Shown here: positions 1 through 11,600 of the stretch, piece by piece
Numbering within the stretch: position 1 is the first letter of the stretch
Layout of the letters: each line of letters begins with the position of its first letter
NCBI RefSeq assembly: GCF_008831285.2
Contig: NC_045138.2
Coordinates: 22,973,934 to 23,037,933 of the forward strand
Reading direction: 5' to 3'
Length of the DNA stretch: 64,000 nt
Origin: Nymphaea colorata
Taxonomy: Eukaryota; Streptophyta; Magnoliopsida; Nymphaeales; Nymphaeaceae
The notes under the pieces: generated by a model
The model's input: only the letters and a program-made list of their open reading frames with translations
Databases searched by the model: none
Told to the model about the DNA's origin: nothing
Translations under genes and position numbers: made by a program

Positions 1-1329
1 CTCAACATATGGAGTTAATCTCTCTCTCTCTCTCTCTCTCTTGTATTGATCGGATCAAGCACAAACAGTGTGAAGCCAAAGTCAATTCATTCTCTTTGGC
101 TGAAGTCAATCTTCATCAAGATAGCTAACCAAGTCGAAACCTGCTGCTCAAGTAAGATGAATTTGTGTTGCCACACCCAACATTCTGGTAAAAAAGAAGA
201 AGGTCAACCTTATTGCCCCTTGAGATCCGTTAGTATATTGGTCAAGCTCCGACATAAAGAAAAAGTGTTGTGGACACATTATATCATCGACGTGATAGAA
301 TGTCAAACCTGAAGTTGTGATACCACTTTATCCCATCACTATGTTGGTGAAGCTAAAAAAAAGTGTATTTACACTATCACTCATGCGATAGGGCTTGTTG
401 AAGTTCTGAAGCTCCAACATGAAGATAAAGGATCACTATTATTAGCAATGTGAACTAAAATAATCAATATTATCATTGATGCAATTAAAACAATTAAAGA
501 TGAAGCTGTGACGACTTTTACTAACGACCTTGGCGACACACTTTTTGCGTTGGAGTTAGTGAGCTCCAACACAAAAACAATGCCGCTGAATCTTATTTTT
601 GTTGTAGTGAGTCCACCAAATGCATAACCATGCCTTGCAACATATAAATAAAAGTGGACCCCTAATATTTTGTCCCCGAAGCCGCTCCTCTAGTAGGTTA
701 GGTCTCCCACCTTTATTCAAAGTACAAATTCCAAATAATTTCAACACATCATAAAAAAAAAAGAGAAAAAAATGAAGTAAGAAACTTCAAAAGGCAACTC
801 TCAGGAAACTATAAGAACCACAACTTATTTCCAAGCAAGGTCTAGGCCTCCAAAACTCTTATTGTATGGCTGAAATGATGCACTAAATTGTATTACCTCT
901 TGAACTCTGATTTCACCCTCCCAAAGCCCATGGAGCCACCTTACCCAGCCTCTTCAATTAGATATAACCATTCTGTTGAAAAAATGATCATCATATAACA
1001 ACCCCAGGGCGTGTTCATGACTTTATACATGTACAACAATGTGATTTGATCTTACCTTGAAGGTCTTTCCCCTTCTTTTCTTTGTCACTATTACCCAATA
1101 GAAGATGGACGGATTTATCTGTGTGGATAGTATGGGAACCAAATGTAAAGATTGATGAATAAATAAGAGCATGTGCTCTGCCTCCTATCTTGTCCATATG
1201 AGACAGCCTAAGTGAACCCCTTTATCTGTAAGTGTATGAATCTCAGATGTATACTATACACCTACATGGGTACCTGGATATGTTGCTGTTGATTGTGTTG
1301 GATTCTAAGAACTTGCAAAAGATGGTTAA
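1..1329. other. Intergenic DNA, no gene recognised
   Basis: AT-rich sequence with a short (CT)n run at about 20-41. Open frames are all below 90 codons, lack family motifs and look like chance. It may include flanking sequence of the Copia relic that starts near 1330, but no long terminal repeat could be delimited. Confidence 0.5.
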
Positions 1330-2280
1330 TTCAAGTCAATTTGCAACTTCCTAAGGCCAAGGATTCGTGTTCTGCTTTAGTGGAGGATCTAGGTGCAGTA
1401 AGTTGCTCCTTGTTTTCCAGCCGATCGGATTTTATCAATACCGTCTAGTGATGGAACATCTGGGCTGGGGCATGAGGCCAGTTACGATATATATGAATTT
1501 GGTACCTTAATAGCTCGTTGGTATGTGATGCTAATGCATAAATTGGCTTAAAATATGGACTGCATGAATAAAATCCAGCATCGTAACAGACAAATATGTA
1601 AATTGGATCCTTGAACATATCTCCAATTTGATTGTCTAATTCCAAAAGTTGATCCGTTGAGAACGCAAATGGTGTTGCTTATAGTTCGTTTAAAATCTTC
1701 TAACCTTCATTGCGAGAGAAATACAATAGATTTGGATCTTGATACTTTGATTTTAGGGAAGTACTTCAATTCGCGTAGGCCTTTATAAGGCAAGATTTCA
1801 TTCATCAATAAAACATTTCGAGAGGTTCCAACTTGCAGAGATTCCAACTTGCTATGATTGTCTCCTGCAATGATAACATTACCATCACAACCTAAGAAAA
1901 ATATTTTTTTCAACTTTTTTTGGAGAAGAGGGTAGTTTGCTTTGAATAAGCAAACACCTATAACAAAATTTGGCAGTTATGCAAACCAATTTTGCGAGGG
2001 TTGTCTCAACCCGTAGATGGACTTATTTAATTTGATCATATCCAATGCGAGAAAATTTACCTCTGACAGGGACATCTAGATCTCTTCCTGTAGGTTGCTA
2101 TGTAGAATGCAATATTAACAACTTTCAGAAAGATAAGTAAACCAATAATGACAAGGAGGGTTAAAACACAATGAATATCTTTGATTTTGGGACTGGGCGA
2201 AATGTTTCGTCATGATCAACTCCTCTTGTTTAACTGTACTTTTAGCAACAAAAATGCACCTTGAACCATTCAACTAATTC
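1330..2280 (-). pseudogene. Decayed Ty1/Copia polyprotein (reverse transcriptase to RNase H)
   Basis: Read on the minus strand in shifting frames, this stretch follows the Copia pol order. Near 2245-2275 is a block like FKVHFVAKS (usual form YKARLVAKG). Near 2190-2230 is GVDHDETFRPVPK (usual GVDYDETFAPVA). Near 1980-2031 is LNKSIYGLRQPSQNWF (usual LNKSLYGLKQAPRAWF). Near 1825-1885 is NVIIAGDNHSKLESL. RNase H-like SSTKAEHESLALGSC follows near 1335-1400. The catalytic YVDD is replaced by a CDGN-like string, and frameshifts and stops separate the blocks, so it is inactive. The ends and long terminal repeats were not found. The family call is firm; the exact limits are approximate. Confidence 0.8.
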
Positions 2281-4159
2281 ATCAGATTTACTTGATTTTG
2301 TAAACTTATTCATATGTAATGGATTCTTTGCTTGACGAAGATAAGCGTCCAAGTCAGATTTGCTTATATTGCCGTAACTTTTGCTTTACTGGCTTTAATA
2401 CAACATGGATTGAAATATTAGTGGTTCACTCTTGAGTTTGAATAAGAGTGGCACGAACGGTCTTGTGGGAGTGAAAAAGGGTTTTCAAAAAACAGTTACA
2501 GCCCACTAGGTGAGTAAGAAACATAACAAAATGTAGTAAAGGGCCTTGGTGGATCTGGTACAGCTTTAAGGGATGAAAGAAGATCTGGTCTAGGAACAAA
2601 TAGGGTGAAGTGGTACCCAAGAGGTAGTTTGGCTGTAGGAACATCTTGCAAGTATTCCATGCATGTCTCAAAGATTGGAGTAGGTTCATAATTGTAAGGT
2701 CCGATGAACCTGCCCCAATCTTAGTAATAGGACACTTACAAAGTGTCTGAGGTTTATTGTATTCCTTTCTTTGTAGCAGGTGGAGGCAGACAATTTTTCT
2801 TCAGGATTAGACTATATTTTTTGAAATTTTTAGAGAGACCAAAATATATTTTCCAAAGATTCTGTGGGGCTAAATAAAATTTATGAAAAGTATAAACAGT
2901 GTCTTTTTTTGTTTTTGGACATCTCAAGGTCGTCATGGCCCCTGCCAGCCATCCCATGTTTGGGCCCTTGTGTAAAGAATGATATGACATAATTAATTAG
3001 AACAATTTTACGTTAAAAGAACATTTTTAAACTCCATTAATGGTCTTCCAGCTTTGTTAATTATTCTCACTTTGTTGGGAATGGATTGGTCGACCCATGC
3101 CTGAAGATGTTGAGCTGCTTCTGATGACAAGCTTACAGTATGTCAGTAACTGCAGCAAGACTTATCACCGACCCTAAGAAAGCAAAACAGAACAGAAGGA
3201 AAAAAAAAATAGACAATTTAAAAATGTCACCAGTTCTTCCCATACTGCACAAGCGAAAGCCAGTGATATCAAAAATTAATTTCATTATGCTGCAGGGACA
3301 GTCCTTGTGATGGTTTGCTTGCGAGGATGAAGTGAACTAAGTGATCAGTAAACAAAATTGGCCAAAAGAGAAAAAAAGCAGATCAACATGTTATATGTTG
3401 CTGATATTAATGACATCATCCCAAAGGATCTTATTGTAATGCATAACAATGTTGAACTGTAGGTTAAATCTTGACCATCATAAGACCCAAGTAGAAAAAA
3501 AGCATTGTAAAATGAAAACAGCAAGATAGGAGCCTTCCCTGGTCTCACTATTTAGTTTCCCCAAGTCACACAACTAGGTAATCTGCCCCAATCAACAGTC
3601 TTATAAAATTAACTTATAATAATGATGCAGAAAACAACTTCTAATCAGCTACTTAAAACTGTTTTACAACGTTCTTGTCATTGTAACACCCAAATGCCGT
3701 CCATGGATGTATAACGTCCTTGAAGCAAAATTAACTGGGACAATAATTTTGAGTAACACTCATGAATGTCATGACAAAAAACTAGGACATCTACTTATAG
3801 AGTCCATTTGGGAATAAAACAAAGTGTTCAAGTCAAATTCCTATAGATGCTGGAATCTTGACCCAACAAAGCTCCCATAGCAAGAACTTAGCGCTAGCAT
3901 ATTCGTCAAAAGCACAGCCAGACAGAGATGAGTCTCGTTCTGTTTTGGCGGGACACGCGAGGATGTATGGAGGGACACGCCGAGTTTCCAGAGACACGCT
4001 AGGGGGACACGACGGTCGTCAGTTACCGGATACGGTCCGGATTGTTCCAGCGGGTTAGACCCGCGAGCTTGTGTCCCCGATCCGATCGGTAAAAGAAGAG
4101 TCTGATTGGGATTGCAGATTGTTTTGGGGGGATCCGGAATGGGACTCGGATCCACTTTC
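2281..4159. other. Intergenic DNA with degenerate repeat debris
   Basis: No gene recognised. Around 2760-2960 the sequence resembles the body of a plant hAT MITE (a gaggcaga start-like string and a gtcatggcccctgccagcc end-like string), but no target duplication could be matched. The GC-rich 3850-4155 stretch has a repeated 'gggacac' theme and looks like an LTR fragment, unproven. Confidence 0.4.
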
Positions 4160-4164
4160 TTTGG

Positions 4165-5450
4165 TCATCTCCTTCCTCCCTGTGCCTTAAAGGGGAGGGC
4201 AGTGTTTTCTTTATGTTTTTTATCTATCTTGTAAAAATCATTTCTGAGTTCCTCCATAAGGGTTCCTGGCACCCAATTTGCCAGTGAGTTTTTGATCAAA
4301 TTGCCACTATGGTATTCCATCTTCTTCCCAGAAGGAAAATCTGCAAATCCGATGATTGGAGCAGCCGCGTGGGTTCCATGGCTGTTTTCTTCACCGGCAG
4401 ATAAGGCTCTGTTCTCCAGTGACGTGGTGCATTTCCGGTGATCACAGTCCTCCAAACACTTTATGACACTTTGGGTAAACTCTTACCGCAGACCGAAGAG
4501 TTAATCGGTAGAGATACCCCCGCCTGGACTTGATTTCATTGTCTGTCCCTGTTCTTCTGAAGAACGCAGGCCAGCTTCCATCTGATCACTATTCCATTGC
4601 CTACGGTATCCATCTCCATCGTATTTCGGCGACGATCCATTCCACTACGTTCGCCATCATCCCGCCGTCATTCCCCAGTGTGCGATCTTCATTCCCATTC
4701 ATTTTGCCCCTTGGTTCATTGACCCCAGATCCTCTGCAATAGGGGACTACGTTCTTTATCACCACTGGACAGATCTTTGCTTTCAGAGCCATACCTCCCT
4801 ATTCCGGTGTCGGATCGCTGCACGGATTGGCTCATCGTCTTCCTTACTCTTCTACGGTTCCAACGAACCCTAGCGCAAGTTGATCCGAGCAGCAATGAAA
4901 AATCTGTAGATGATCCACATTGCCTCTGTCTCTGCGACACTACCACTACTACACCAGAAGACACCGAGGAGAGCATAACTTCGGTCTCCGGTGTTGGATA
5001 GAGGAGAGAATGGGCTCATTGGGTTCCTGACTTCCATGCAGAGCTAGCCCTTCTTTCTGTGATTTTCCTCTTGGCTCCAGGCTTGAACTCCACCACAGGC
5101 AACATCCCCGAGCCTTCATCCTCAACGAGTGGGTTGTAGACAGTTCGGATTTGTCTCAAATTTGGGGCGTCCACTCATGGTGGTGTTAGCTTCTTACGGA
5201 CCAGGTTTGGCGATTTTAGGAGCCTCCTATGATTTTCTAAAAGTCGGCGAGTCCAGGGCACTCCAACAGGAACTGAACCAGTGAAGGAACTCGAGCAGCT
5301 TGTGACTTCATCTTCATCAACGAGGCCTTTTCAGCACATCCAGCTCCCTTCAATCCATAATGCCCAATGCTAAGCGTGATCTTGGGGAAGCGACGACGCT
5401 AGGGTCGCCTCTCAGCAGTCCTCGGCAGCAGTTGAGAGAGAGAGAGAAAG
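4165..5450 (-). pseudogene. Module D, left copy: unidentified coding-like fragment
   Basis: I do not recognise this protein. On the minus strand an open frame at 4165-4455 contains GEENSHGTHAAAPIIGFADF followed by KKMEYHSGNLIK. The same peptide, with few changes, is read on the plus strand at about 31125-31240 in the other arm, so the reading frame survived duplication over that short stretch. Upstream on the minus strand (5450-4460) are a (GA/CT) tract, a GC-rich 5'-leader-like region, and broken frames such as VEFKPGAKRKITER. It may be the head of a captured or relic gene. Function unknown. The right-arm copy is cut short by a retrotransposon fragment. Confidence 0.4.
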
Positions 5451-5764
5451 AGAGAGGACCAAATTAATATACATGTATGGACAAAAATTTTGTTACAAAA
5501 TTAATTGTGTTGAATGCAGAAATTCGACGCCGATGCCACGTGAAGACCCGATTGATGCCATAGATCCGATTGATTTCCATTTTTTTTCACCTTCTTTAAG
5601 GGGTTATTTGATAGCAACGACAACTAAAATTATTGTTCCACAAACTTCCTCCAACATTTGAGACAAATTTATGAGACACTGACTACCAACCTACCTCTAA
5701 AATTGTTTCCACCAGAGTGGTGTTTGTCAAAATTGATGCACACATATTGACTTACATCTACCGC

Positions 5765-5772
5765 TTGGTATC
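5765..5772. repeat. 8-bp target-site duplication (left) of hAT element
   Basis: TTGGTATC directly precedes the element terminus TAGGGGTGC. The identical octamer follows the other terminus at 7865-7872. Both other copies of this locus (30547-30554 and 37760-37767, reverse complement) have a single copy of the octamer and no element. Confidence 0.95.
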
Positions 5773-7864
5773 TAGGGGTGCACAACGAGTCGAGTTACTC
5801 GAACTTGACTCGTAAGTGTAAACGAGCTGCTTCATTAGTTAAACGAGTCGAGCTCGAGTTCACGAGTCAACTCGTTTAACTAATCGAGTCGAGCTCGAGT
5901 TCACTTTGCGAACTCGTTAAAGCTCGACTCGGCTCGATTAACATACCGGTTTTAAAAAACTGGTTCAACTGTCTCACTTCACTAGTCACGACTCACTTCT
6001 TCTCAAGTGGGAACGGGAAAGGGTTTTTTTTCGTTCTAGGGTTTGTTTCGTTCTCCCTCTCTCTCTCCGACTCCGACTCTCCCTCTCTGGCCTCTTGCCT
6101 CGGTGTCTCCGACTTCTCCTTCTCCGCCTGTGCTCCCGCTTTGCTTCACTGCTTCACTGCTTCACTGTGCTTCTTCTCCGCCTGTGCTCTGCGCTCCTGC
6201 TGCCCTGCGTCAGTGTGCTCTCCGCCTCTCTGCTTCTCCAGTGAGTCAATGATATCCAACTCAAAGGCAGCGCATCCTGTGCCGAAGGTCGCATCTCTCT
6301 CTCTCTCTCTGTTTCCGTCTCTCTCTCTTTCTTGGTTGCTCTATGACTTGTAATGTCTAAACCCGTGTTTGATGGGCCATTCTCTCCTTCTCTGGTGTTC
6401 TGTAGCTGCTCCGGAGACCTGTCGCCGTTCTGGTGACCTGCTGGCTGCTGCTTTGATCAACATTCTTTCAGGTACCTTCCTTCGAGCCCCTACCTGTCTC
6501 TCTCTTTCTCACACACACAGTAACACAAGTGCATATTATATTACGTGCGTATTCTTACTCGTTTTTTTCTTTTCTTCTTCCTTTCTCTACTTCTTCCTCC
6601 TGTTCTTTCCTTCTTTTACTGATTTAAATACTGTTGTGCTGTTTATATCTTCTAGTGTATTGTTTGTGCTGTTTATATCTTCTAGTGTTTTCTTCAAAAC
6701 TGAAACATTGGTTTGCTCTCAATGCTTGTTTCTTGTCAGAAACTGAGCATATTGCTCAGATCAGGGGGGCATTGGGTTTTATTCCCAATGTACTAGGGCT
6801 TCTTTCTGGAGATGCTACAAGCCTGCAAGTCTGCAACCACTGTGTCTAATGCCTATAAATTTTGATTGTCCTGCTTCCATCTTTTAATCCTCTATTAAGC
6901 TGTTTTACTCTTTTGAAACATCAGGTTTATCTCTTGGGAACTGAGATTACATCTGTGCATAAGTGAACATGGAAAGCACTTGTATATTTGACTAATAAGA
7001 GAGACTCGTTCAAGGCCTTTTTGATAGGAAAATCTGCTTAAATTTTGGGCTTTTACTTTTCAGAGAGGAATTCTCTCATGCATTATTACTGTTCAAGTAA
7101 ACTTGGGTGTCATGCCCCAAGATTAACGTGAATAGATTAGATACTAATTTTTTTAGTGCTAGGACCTGGGAGTTGGCATAATTGCTGATTTCATGTATTA
7201 TGACCTTCTAATCTGATTACCTTTTCAATAAAGGATTGTCAATATCAATAATAAGCTTTTTAATCTTAGGAGAGTATTTTGTTTTGGTTACAAGTTAAGC
7301 AATTACAGGATGTGGAGTCACCTGATGTGATTGTTCAATCTTGCAATCTGGTGCTTGAATGCAATCTTGGTGTTGGTGGGCTTTTAAAAGTGCACCTATT
7401 TATTGGTTTATGCAATAATTTGAATGCTTTCATCTATCTTTGCTATGAGCTTTATATTCACTGCAATTACAGCGAGATATCTTTGTTCTACTTCCGACAT
7501 TTTTCTGTCTTGGTCTCTGTCATTATTTTCTTCGTCCATTCGCCATGGTTGCCTACCATTAAAAAGAAACTATTCTTGAAAAACTACAGAAATGAGTAAT
7601 ATTAATCGAGCTCACGAGTTCGAGCCTTATCGAGCTTCACCTATTCAAGCTGTAGTCGAGCTCGAGTTCAACAAGTTAGGAGGATGCAAGTAAACGAGCT
7701 TAATCGAGCCGAGCTCGAGCTCGACCATTGACTATCGAGTCGAGTTCGAGCCAGGATAGTCGAGCTATAATCGAGTTCGAGTCGAGTCGAGCTCGTGTCT
7801 TATTTAGTTGAGCCGAGTTTGAGCTGACCGAGCTCGGGCTCGACTCGGCTCGTGTTCAGCCCTA
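5773..7864. mobile_element. Non-autonomous hAT-superfamily element, 2092 bp, with exon-like cargo
   Basis: The element starts TAGGGGTGCACAACGAG and ends CTCGTGTTCAGCCCTA, an imperfect terminal inverted repeat. It is flanked by a perfect 8-bp duplication (TTGGTATC), which is the hAT hallmark. About 170 bp at the left end and 260 bp at the right end are dense in cgag/gctcg motifs on both strands, typical of hAT subterminal repeats that bind transposase. No hAT transposase was found. The interior (about 6000-7600) looks genic: a CT-rich leader, GC-rich exon-like stretches, and possible splice sites such as ttcttgtcag before 6739 and aattacag near 7303. It may be the head of a lost transposase gene or a captured host gene. 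Orientation of mobilisation is unknown. Confidence 0.9.
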
Positions 7865-7872
7865 TTGGTATC
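7865..7872. repeat. 8-bp target-site duplication (right) of hAT element
   Basis: TTGGTATC follows the terminal CAGCCCTA and matches 5765-5772 exactly. Confidence 0.95.
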
Positions 7873-7934
7873 GGCTTATACGTATTCTTTTCATTTTATA
7901 CTCCAAGGTTCCATGTCAATGCAAATTTATTGAA

Positions 7935-9510
7935 TCATGTTTGGAAGCGTCCATCTCTTTAATCCACAAAATGAAAATAGAACGCAGTTCAATCGGCTTC
8001 AAATATGGCTGACATATTAATTCCATGGTATTATTTTGGAGGGTGATTTACCTCAACCTGGTTCGTATCCAATGCTATTCAAATAATGGCCACCACTTTA
8101 ACTCCTCTCCTTTCCTTCTTTTTTTTGTTTTTTAAAAAAATGTTTTGTTATAGGAATCACTCAAAGTGCAAGTTGACAAAATCTATTATTCCCGGATTGT
8201 AGGGGCCGTTTGATGGATTGAAAACTTGAAATTAAAAAATATTTTTGAAAATAAATTTTTTAGAATAAATGAATGAAAAAGATCTTTTCGATTCATGTGC
8301 CTGTCATTACCATTTTTATGTGTGTATTTTTATGTGTGTGTGTTATGACTAAGAAATAAATTTTCAAAAAATTATTTTTTGTGTTTGATAATAAAAAAAC
8401 ATATTATAAAAAAATTATTTCTTTGTTTGATAACAAAAAAACAGGAAATCTCGAAACGAGTCCTATATAACCTGCGCACACTCAGTTCCACCAGGACCAA
8501 GGTTGTCAAGGCCAAAGAAATCGTATAGTTGAATCTATTGCAAACTGTTCTAGGTTTTGCAAGCAATCAGCTGGAACTGAAAGCACACCGATACAGTTAA
8601 TCAGCACTATTGTTAAAAGGAATTCTCCTGAAACAATATACATATTGTCTGTTCGTATCATCTTGGAAAGGTTTTGAATATTTATGACCTACATTTTAAA
8701 AGGCTTGGCATTTGGATGTCATATTATTAATAATCTGTATAACAGTATGACCTTCCCAAGCCTAATTTTCAAATCGAATACACCGTCTGACAAACCCTCT
8801 GTTCTCCATCTCTCCCTACTCTCCTATGTTATGCTTCCTTTCTGCCACCGGCCCACCGCCATTGCCTTGTAGCCTTGGCCGCCATCGTTTTCCCCTTTTA
8901 TCGTATTCTTCTTCTACTCTCCCTCCCTCCTTCATCTTGTTTTTCTCTTCTGGCATTGTCCCCTCTTTCTTCACAAAAAATTCAAGAAGAATCAACTGAA
9001 AAGAATCCGACTACCTCAAAATTAAAAAAGAAAGAGGAAGTTGGTCCTCCCCACAACCCGAAGGATCTCACGCAGAGGCCCTATTCAACCATTGCAAATC
9101 GAACCATCCCGACGCCCCCGCCCTCAAGCTCGTCGTCCTCCGTCAGTCGTCGCCGCAGCCGGAGCTCCGGGCGATAGCAGCAATCCTCCTCCGCAAGAAG
9201 AATCACCCGCGACGGTTCCTTCATCTGGCCATCCCTTTCCGCCCAGACTCAGGCGAACATCAATTTCCAGACGATCGACTCTCCCTTTGAGCGAGAGCAG
9301 CTTCAGCAGAAAATAGACGCGAGGAGGAGTAACGGTCAAAAACATAATTCCGAAATATTTTTTCACCCCTCACGGTGAAAAGATGCGTCTGAAAAAAAAA
9401 TTGCGGAAACGATGTCAACGGTTATAAATAATTTTCCACGTTTTTTGAGTTGAAAAAATTTTAAAAATAAAAAAAAATCTTGTTCAACAGTGTATTTTCA
9501 GCACACCAAA
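7935..9510. other. Left-arm-only segment carrying a host gene fragment
   Basis: Homology with the right arm (30430-30500) and with the third copy (37640-37720) stops near 7935 and resumes near 9510, so about 1.6 kb is extra here. A string GGGGCCGTTTGATGG at 8201-8215 resembles a PIF/Harbinger or hAT terminus, but no matching opposite end was found. The segment contains the importin-like fragment listed separately. It could be a transposon carrying host DNA, or sequence deleted from the other copies. Confidence 0.6.
9036..9320 (+). pseudogene. Importin beta-3 / importin-5-like gene fragment, frameshifted
   Basis: In the frame through 9051, translation gives PQPEGSHAEALFNHCKSNHP, then DAPALKLVVLRQSSPQPE and LRAIAAILLRKK. 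This matches the N-terminal HEAT-repeat region of plant importin beta-3 (importin-5/RanBP5 type karyopherins): an AEALFNLAKQ-like helix, an LALKLAHLL-like helix, then RAMAAVLLRK. Near 9200 one extra A shifts the frame, and the next frame continues with ITRDGSFIWPSLSAQTQANI, matching the family's LTRDD..LWPRLS..TQ. Homology fades after about 9260. Only about 70 codons of a roughly 1100-residue protein are present, with no start and no continuation, so it is a relic or captured exon. The intact protein would carry nuclear import cargo; this piece cannot. Confidence 0.75.
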
Positions 9511-9915
9511 ATAGAGATGTCACTAAATCGGAGTTGAATGTCCCTTTCGATGTTCAGATATTCAAAAACTTGTGTCATATTTGGTATTTGATTCACATAT
9601 GAAAGACCTTAGAACCAAATCCAAAATACAACGTTTTAAATATATGGACATTAGACAAAGATATTTATCTAAACTAAATTAATTTGATTTCAATCCAAAG
9701 ACCAATTCCAACTAGATATTACTCAAATATGAATGTGAACCTCAACGCTATTGTATCTCATTTCATAACCTACCTTCAAATCCAATTCGATTTCTTAATC
9801 GAATCTCAAAATTTTTTCTTTTTCTATATCCGATTTGCTTGAAGGAGCTTGGTTGGATATCAGATCTAAATTAGATATGCTGACATCCTTGGTGAGAAGG
9901 AGAAGCTGCTGCCAG
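9510..9915. mobile_element. hAT-type MITE ('AGGGATGTCA' family), left-arm copy
   Basis: AT-rich body between a GAGATGTCACT end near 9517 and a CTGACATCC end near 9888. The same element lies at about 30030-30435 and 37237-37651 in reverse orientation. In the 37-kb copy the flanks read GTTCTCAC and CTTCTCGC, a six-of-eight target duplication. Its termini resemble the cleaner family member at 45203-45545. It was duplicated with module C rather than inserted three times. Confidence 0.6.
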
Positions 9916-10699
9916 CTAACCTTTGTCACACACTGAAACGACATTTCAATGGCAAAATGTCGTTTGATGCATTTATATTGACAGTTCTGTTCCAAGAGGC
10001 TTCCTTTGTTAATTGATTCCTCATTTTATTTTTATCTTGAAGAAAAACATCAAAAACTAAGAAAAAAATGAAAATATGATATTTAGTTTGTGGCTTATTG
10101 GGTGGGGGCACAATGCATGTACGAAGATCTAAAAAATAAGTGTTTATTTTGTCCCCACAAATTGCGAAACTTCAATGTTTTTTCAATCAAGAAAACCACT
10201 CATAAAATCAAAGTGGTCTTCTAATTTTTGCCGTCCTAATTTATTAATGACAACTGTGTACATGTATATGAGTCCACGTTGGGGTTTATTTACTTCATTT
10301 ACTATCATGAATAGGAAATAAGAACGAAAGCCTCATTCCTTTCCCTCTCCAAGAACCAGAGCTCCATTCACCGTAGCTTCTTAACAACAAAGGTCAAGAC
10401 TATTCAAAAAAATAATTTTGACGAACGCCCACACGTTTGGACGTTACCTGGTTTTGCTGAAAAGGTCTCTTGGTAAGTTTTCGTTTTTAGACTTGTGGTT
10501 TTAATCATCCTTGTTCATGAGCCTTGTGGTTTCAATCGTTCTTAGTCATGAGATAAACTGTGTTGTCTGTCTTAATCCAAGATTATACTTTTCAATCTCC
10601 GCTATCAAGTCATGGCTTCCTACTTAATATACTTAATATAGCGGAAATTCTGCTGTTAGCGCTCTTCATTTTGTTACTGCTATCCGCTCACTAAAATAA

Positions 10700-11019
10700 T
10701 TGTACATGCCATCTTCTTCTCCCATCCAAATAAACTTAAATTCGCCTTTTGTAACTGGACATAGGGCCTCAGACCGGGTTCTGGCGGCAGGTGGCCCCTT
10801 GAGGGCCCAACAAGATCCAACCATAAAATGCGCGCGGGGCTCGAATTTTCCCTCTCGTAGGTCTCACTCACTTCTCTCTCTCTCTCTCTCCATCTCCCCT
10901 CCGAGTTTCTGTCGATTGTCAACCGTCGTCCGTCGAGTGGGCGGCAGCGGTGCCCTTGATAACCCAGGTCAGGTGTCGGTTGCCTAACATCCTCGCCGGC
11001 CTGCAAGTAATCTCTTCCT

Positions 11020-11095
<76 letters not shown>

Positions 11096-11600
11096 TATTG
11101 TTTACTGTTTGGTTATTAGCATCAAGAATTTCTTACCTCCTTTTCTCCCCTTGTTATGCTATTTGTGTTTGCTGCTTATAATTTTTGGCTTCCAAAACAG
11201 TTTATTATTTTCCCTTTGATGTGTGAATTGCTATTGTTCGTTGTTTTTGCATATTCGTATGTTGAGTTTCACGTCGTTTTTCTATGAAACAAGTGATGAA
11301 ATGTTCCTGGAATTACGGCATGGAAACGCGATGTTTATTTTCGCTTTAACTGTGAAAGGCCTCTTGAATTCCCTCGAACCTTTGGTTGGCTCGACCTTTC
11401 TAAGAAGGTGTTTGTTTGGTAGATGCTCACATATTTTTGTAGTCAGGATTGAGGCAGTGATGGAAGTTCTTGCTGTAACTTTCTGGAGAAGTTGGAAAGA
11501 TATGCTTCCAAGCTGGAGCTTGAGAATACAAGCTTGTTGACAGAAATTTGCTATTTGTTTTAGAGAAACATCCAATCTAAAGACTACTTGTTGCTGTTAG
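10700..11600 (+). pseudogene. Module A, left copy: promoter, 5' leader, intron and exon piece of an unidentified gene
   Basis: The gene is not recognised. A TATA-like CATAAAATG near 10823 is followed by a CT-rich leader (10860-10890), a GC-rich stretch to about 11006, and a consensus donor CTGCAAGTAAT near 11003. The intron-like part contains the (CT)n(TG)n microsatellite at 11029-11094. A later stretch near 11481-11560 reads, in one frame, FLEKLERYASKLELENTSLL, a short coiled-coil-like peptide, but the frame is closed on both sides. Two further copies lie at 20436-21775 and 26905-28555 on the minus strand. The fragment reaches no recognisable catalytic domain. It may be the 5' end of a duplicated host gene or of a large transposon. 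Confidence 0.45.
11029..11094. repeat. (CT)n(TG)n microsatellite
   Basis: About 55 bp of CT followed by a short TG run. The matching place is a ~100-bp pure GA run in the central copy (21404-21506), and is split by other sequence in the right copy. Confidence 0.95.

Noticed and set aside
8201-8215. GGGGCCGTTTGATGG as a transposon terminus
   Set aside because: No reverse-complement partner or target duplication was found between 8300 and 9510.
11481-11560. Coiled-coil-like peptide LEKLERYASKLELENTSLL as a bZIP or K-box domain
   Set aside because: No basic region or MADS domain precedes it, the frame is closed on both sides, and the other copies alter key leucines.
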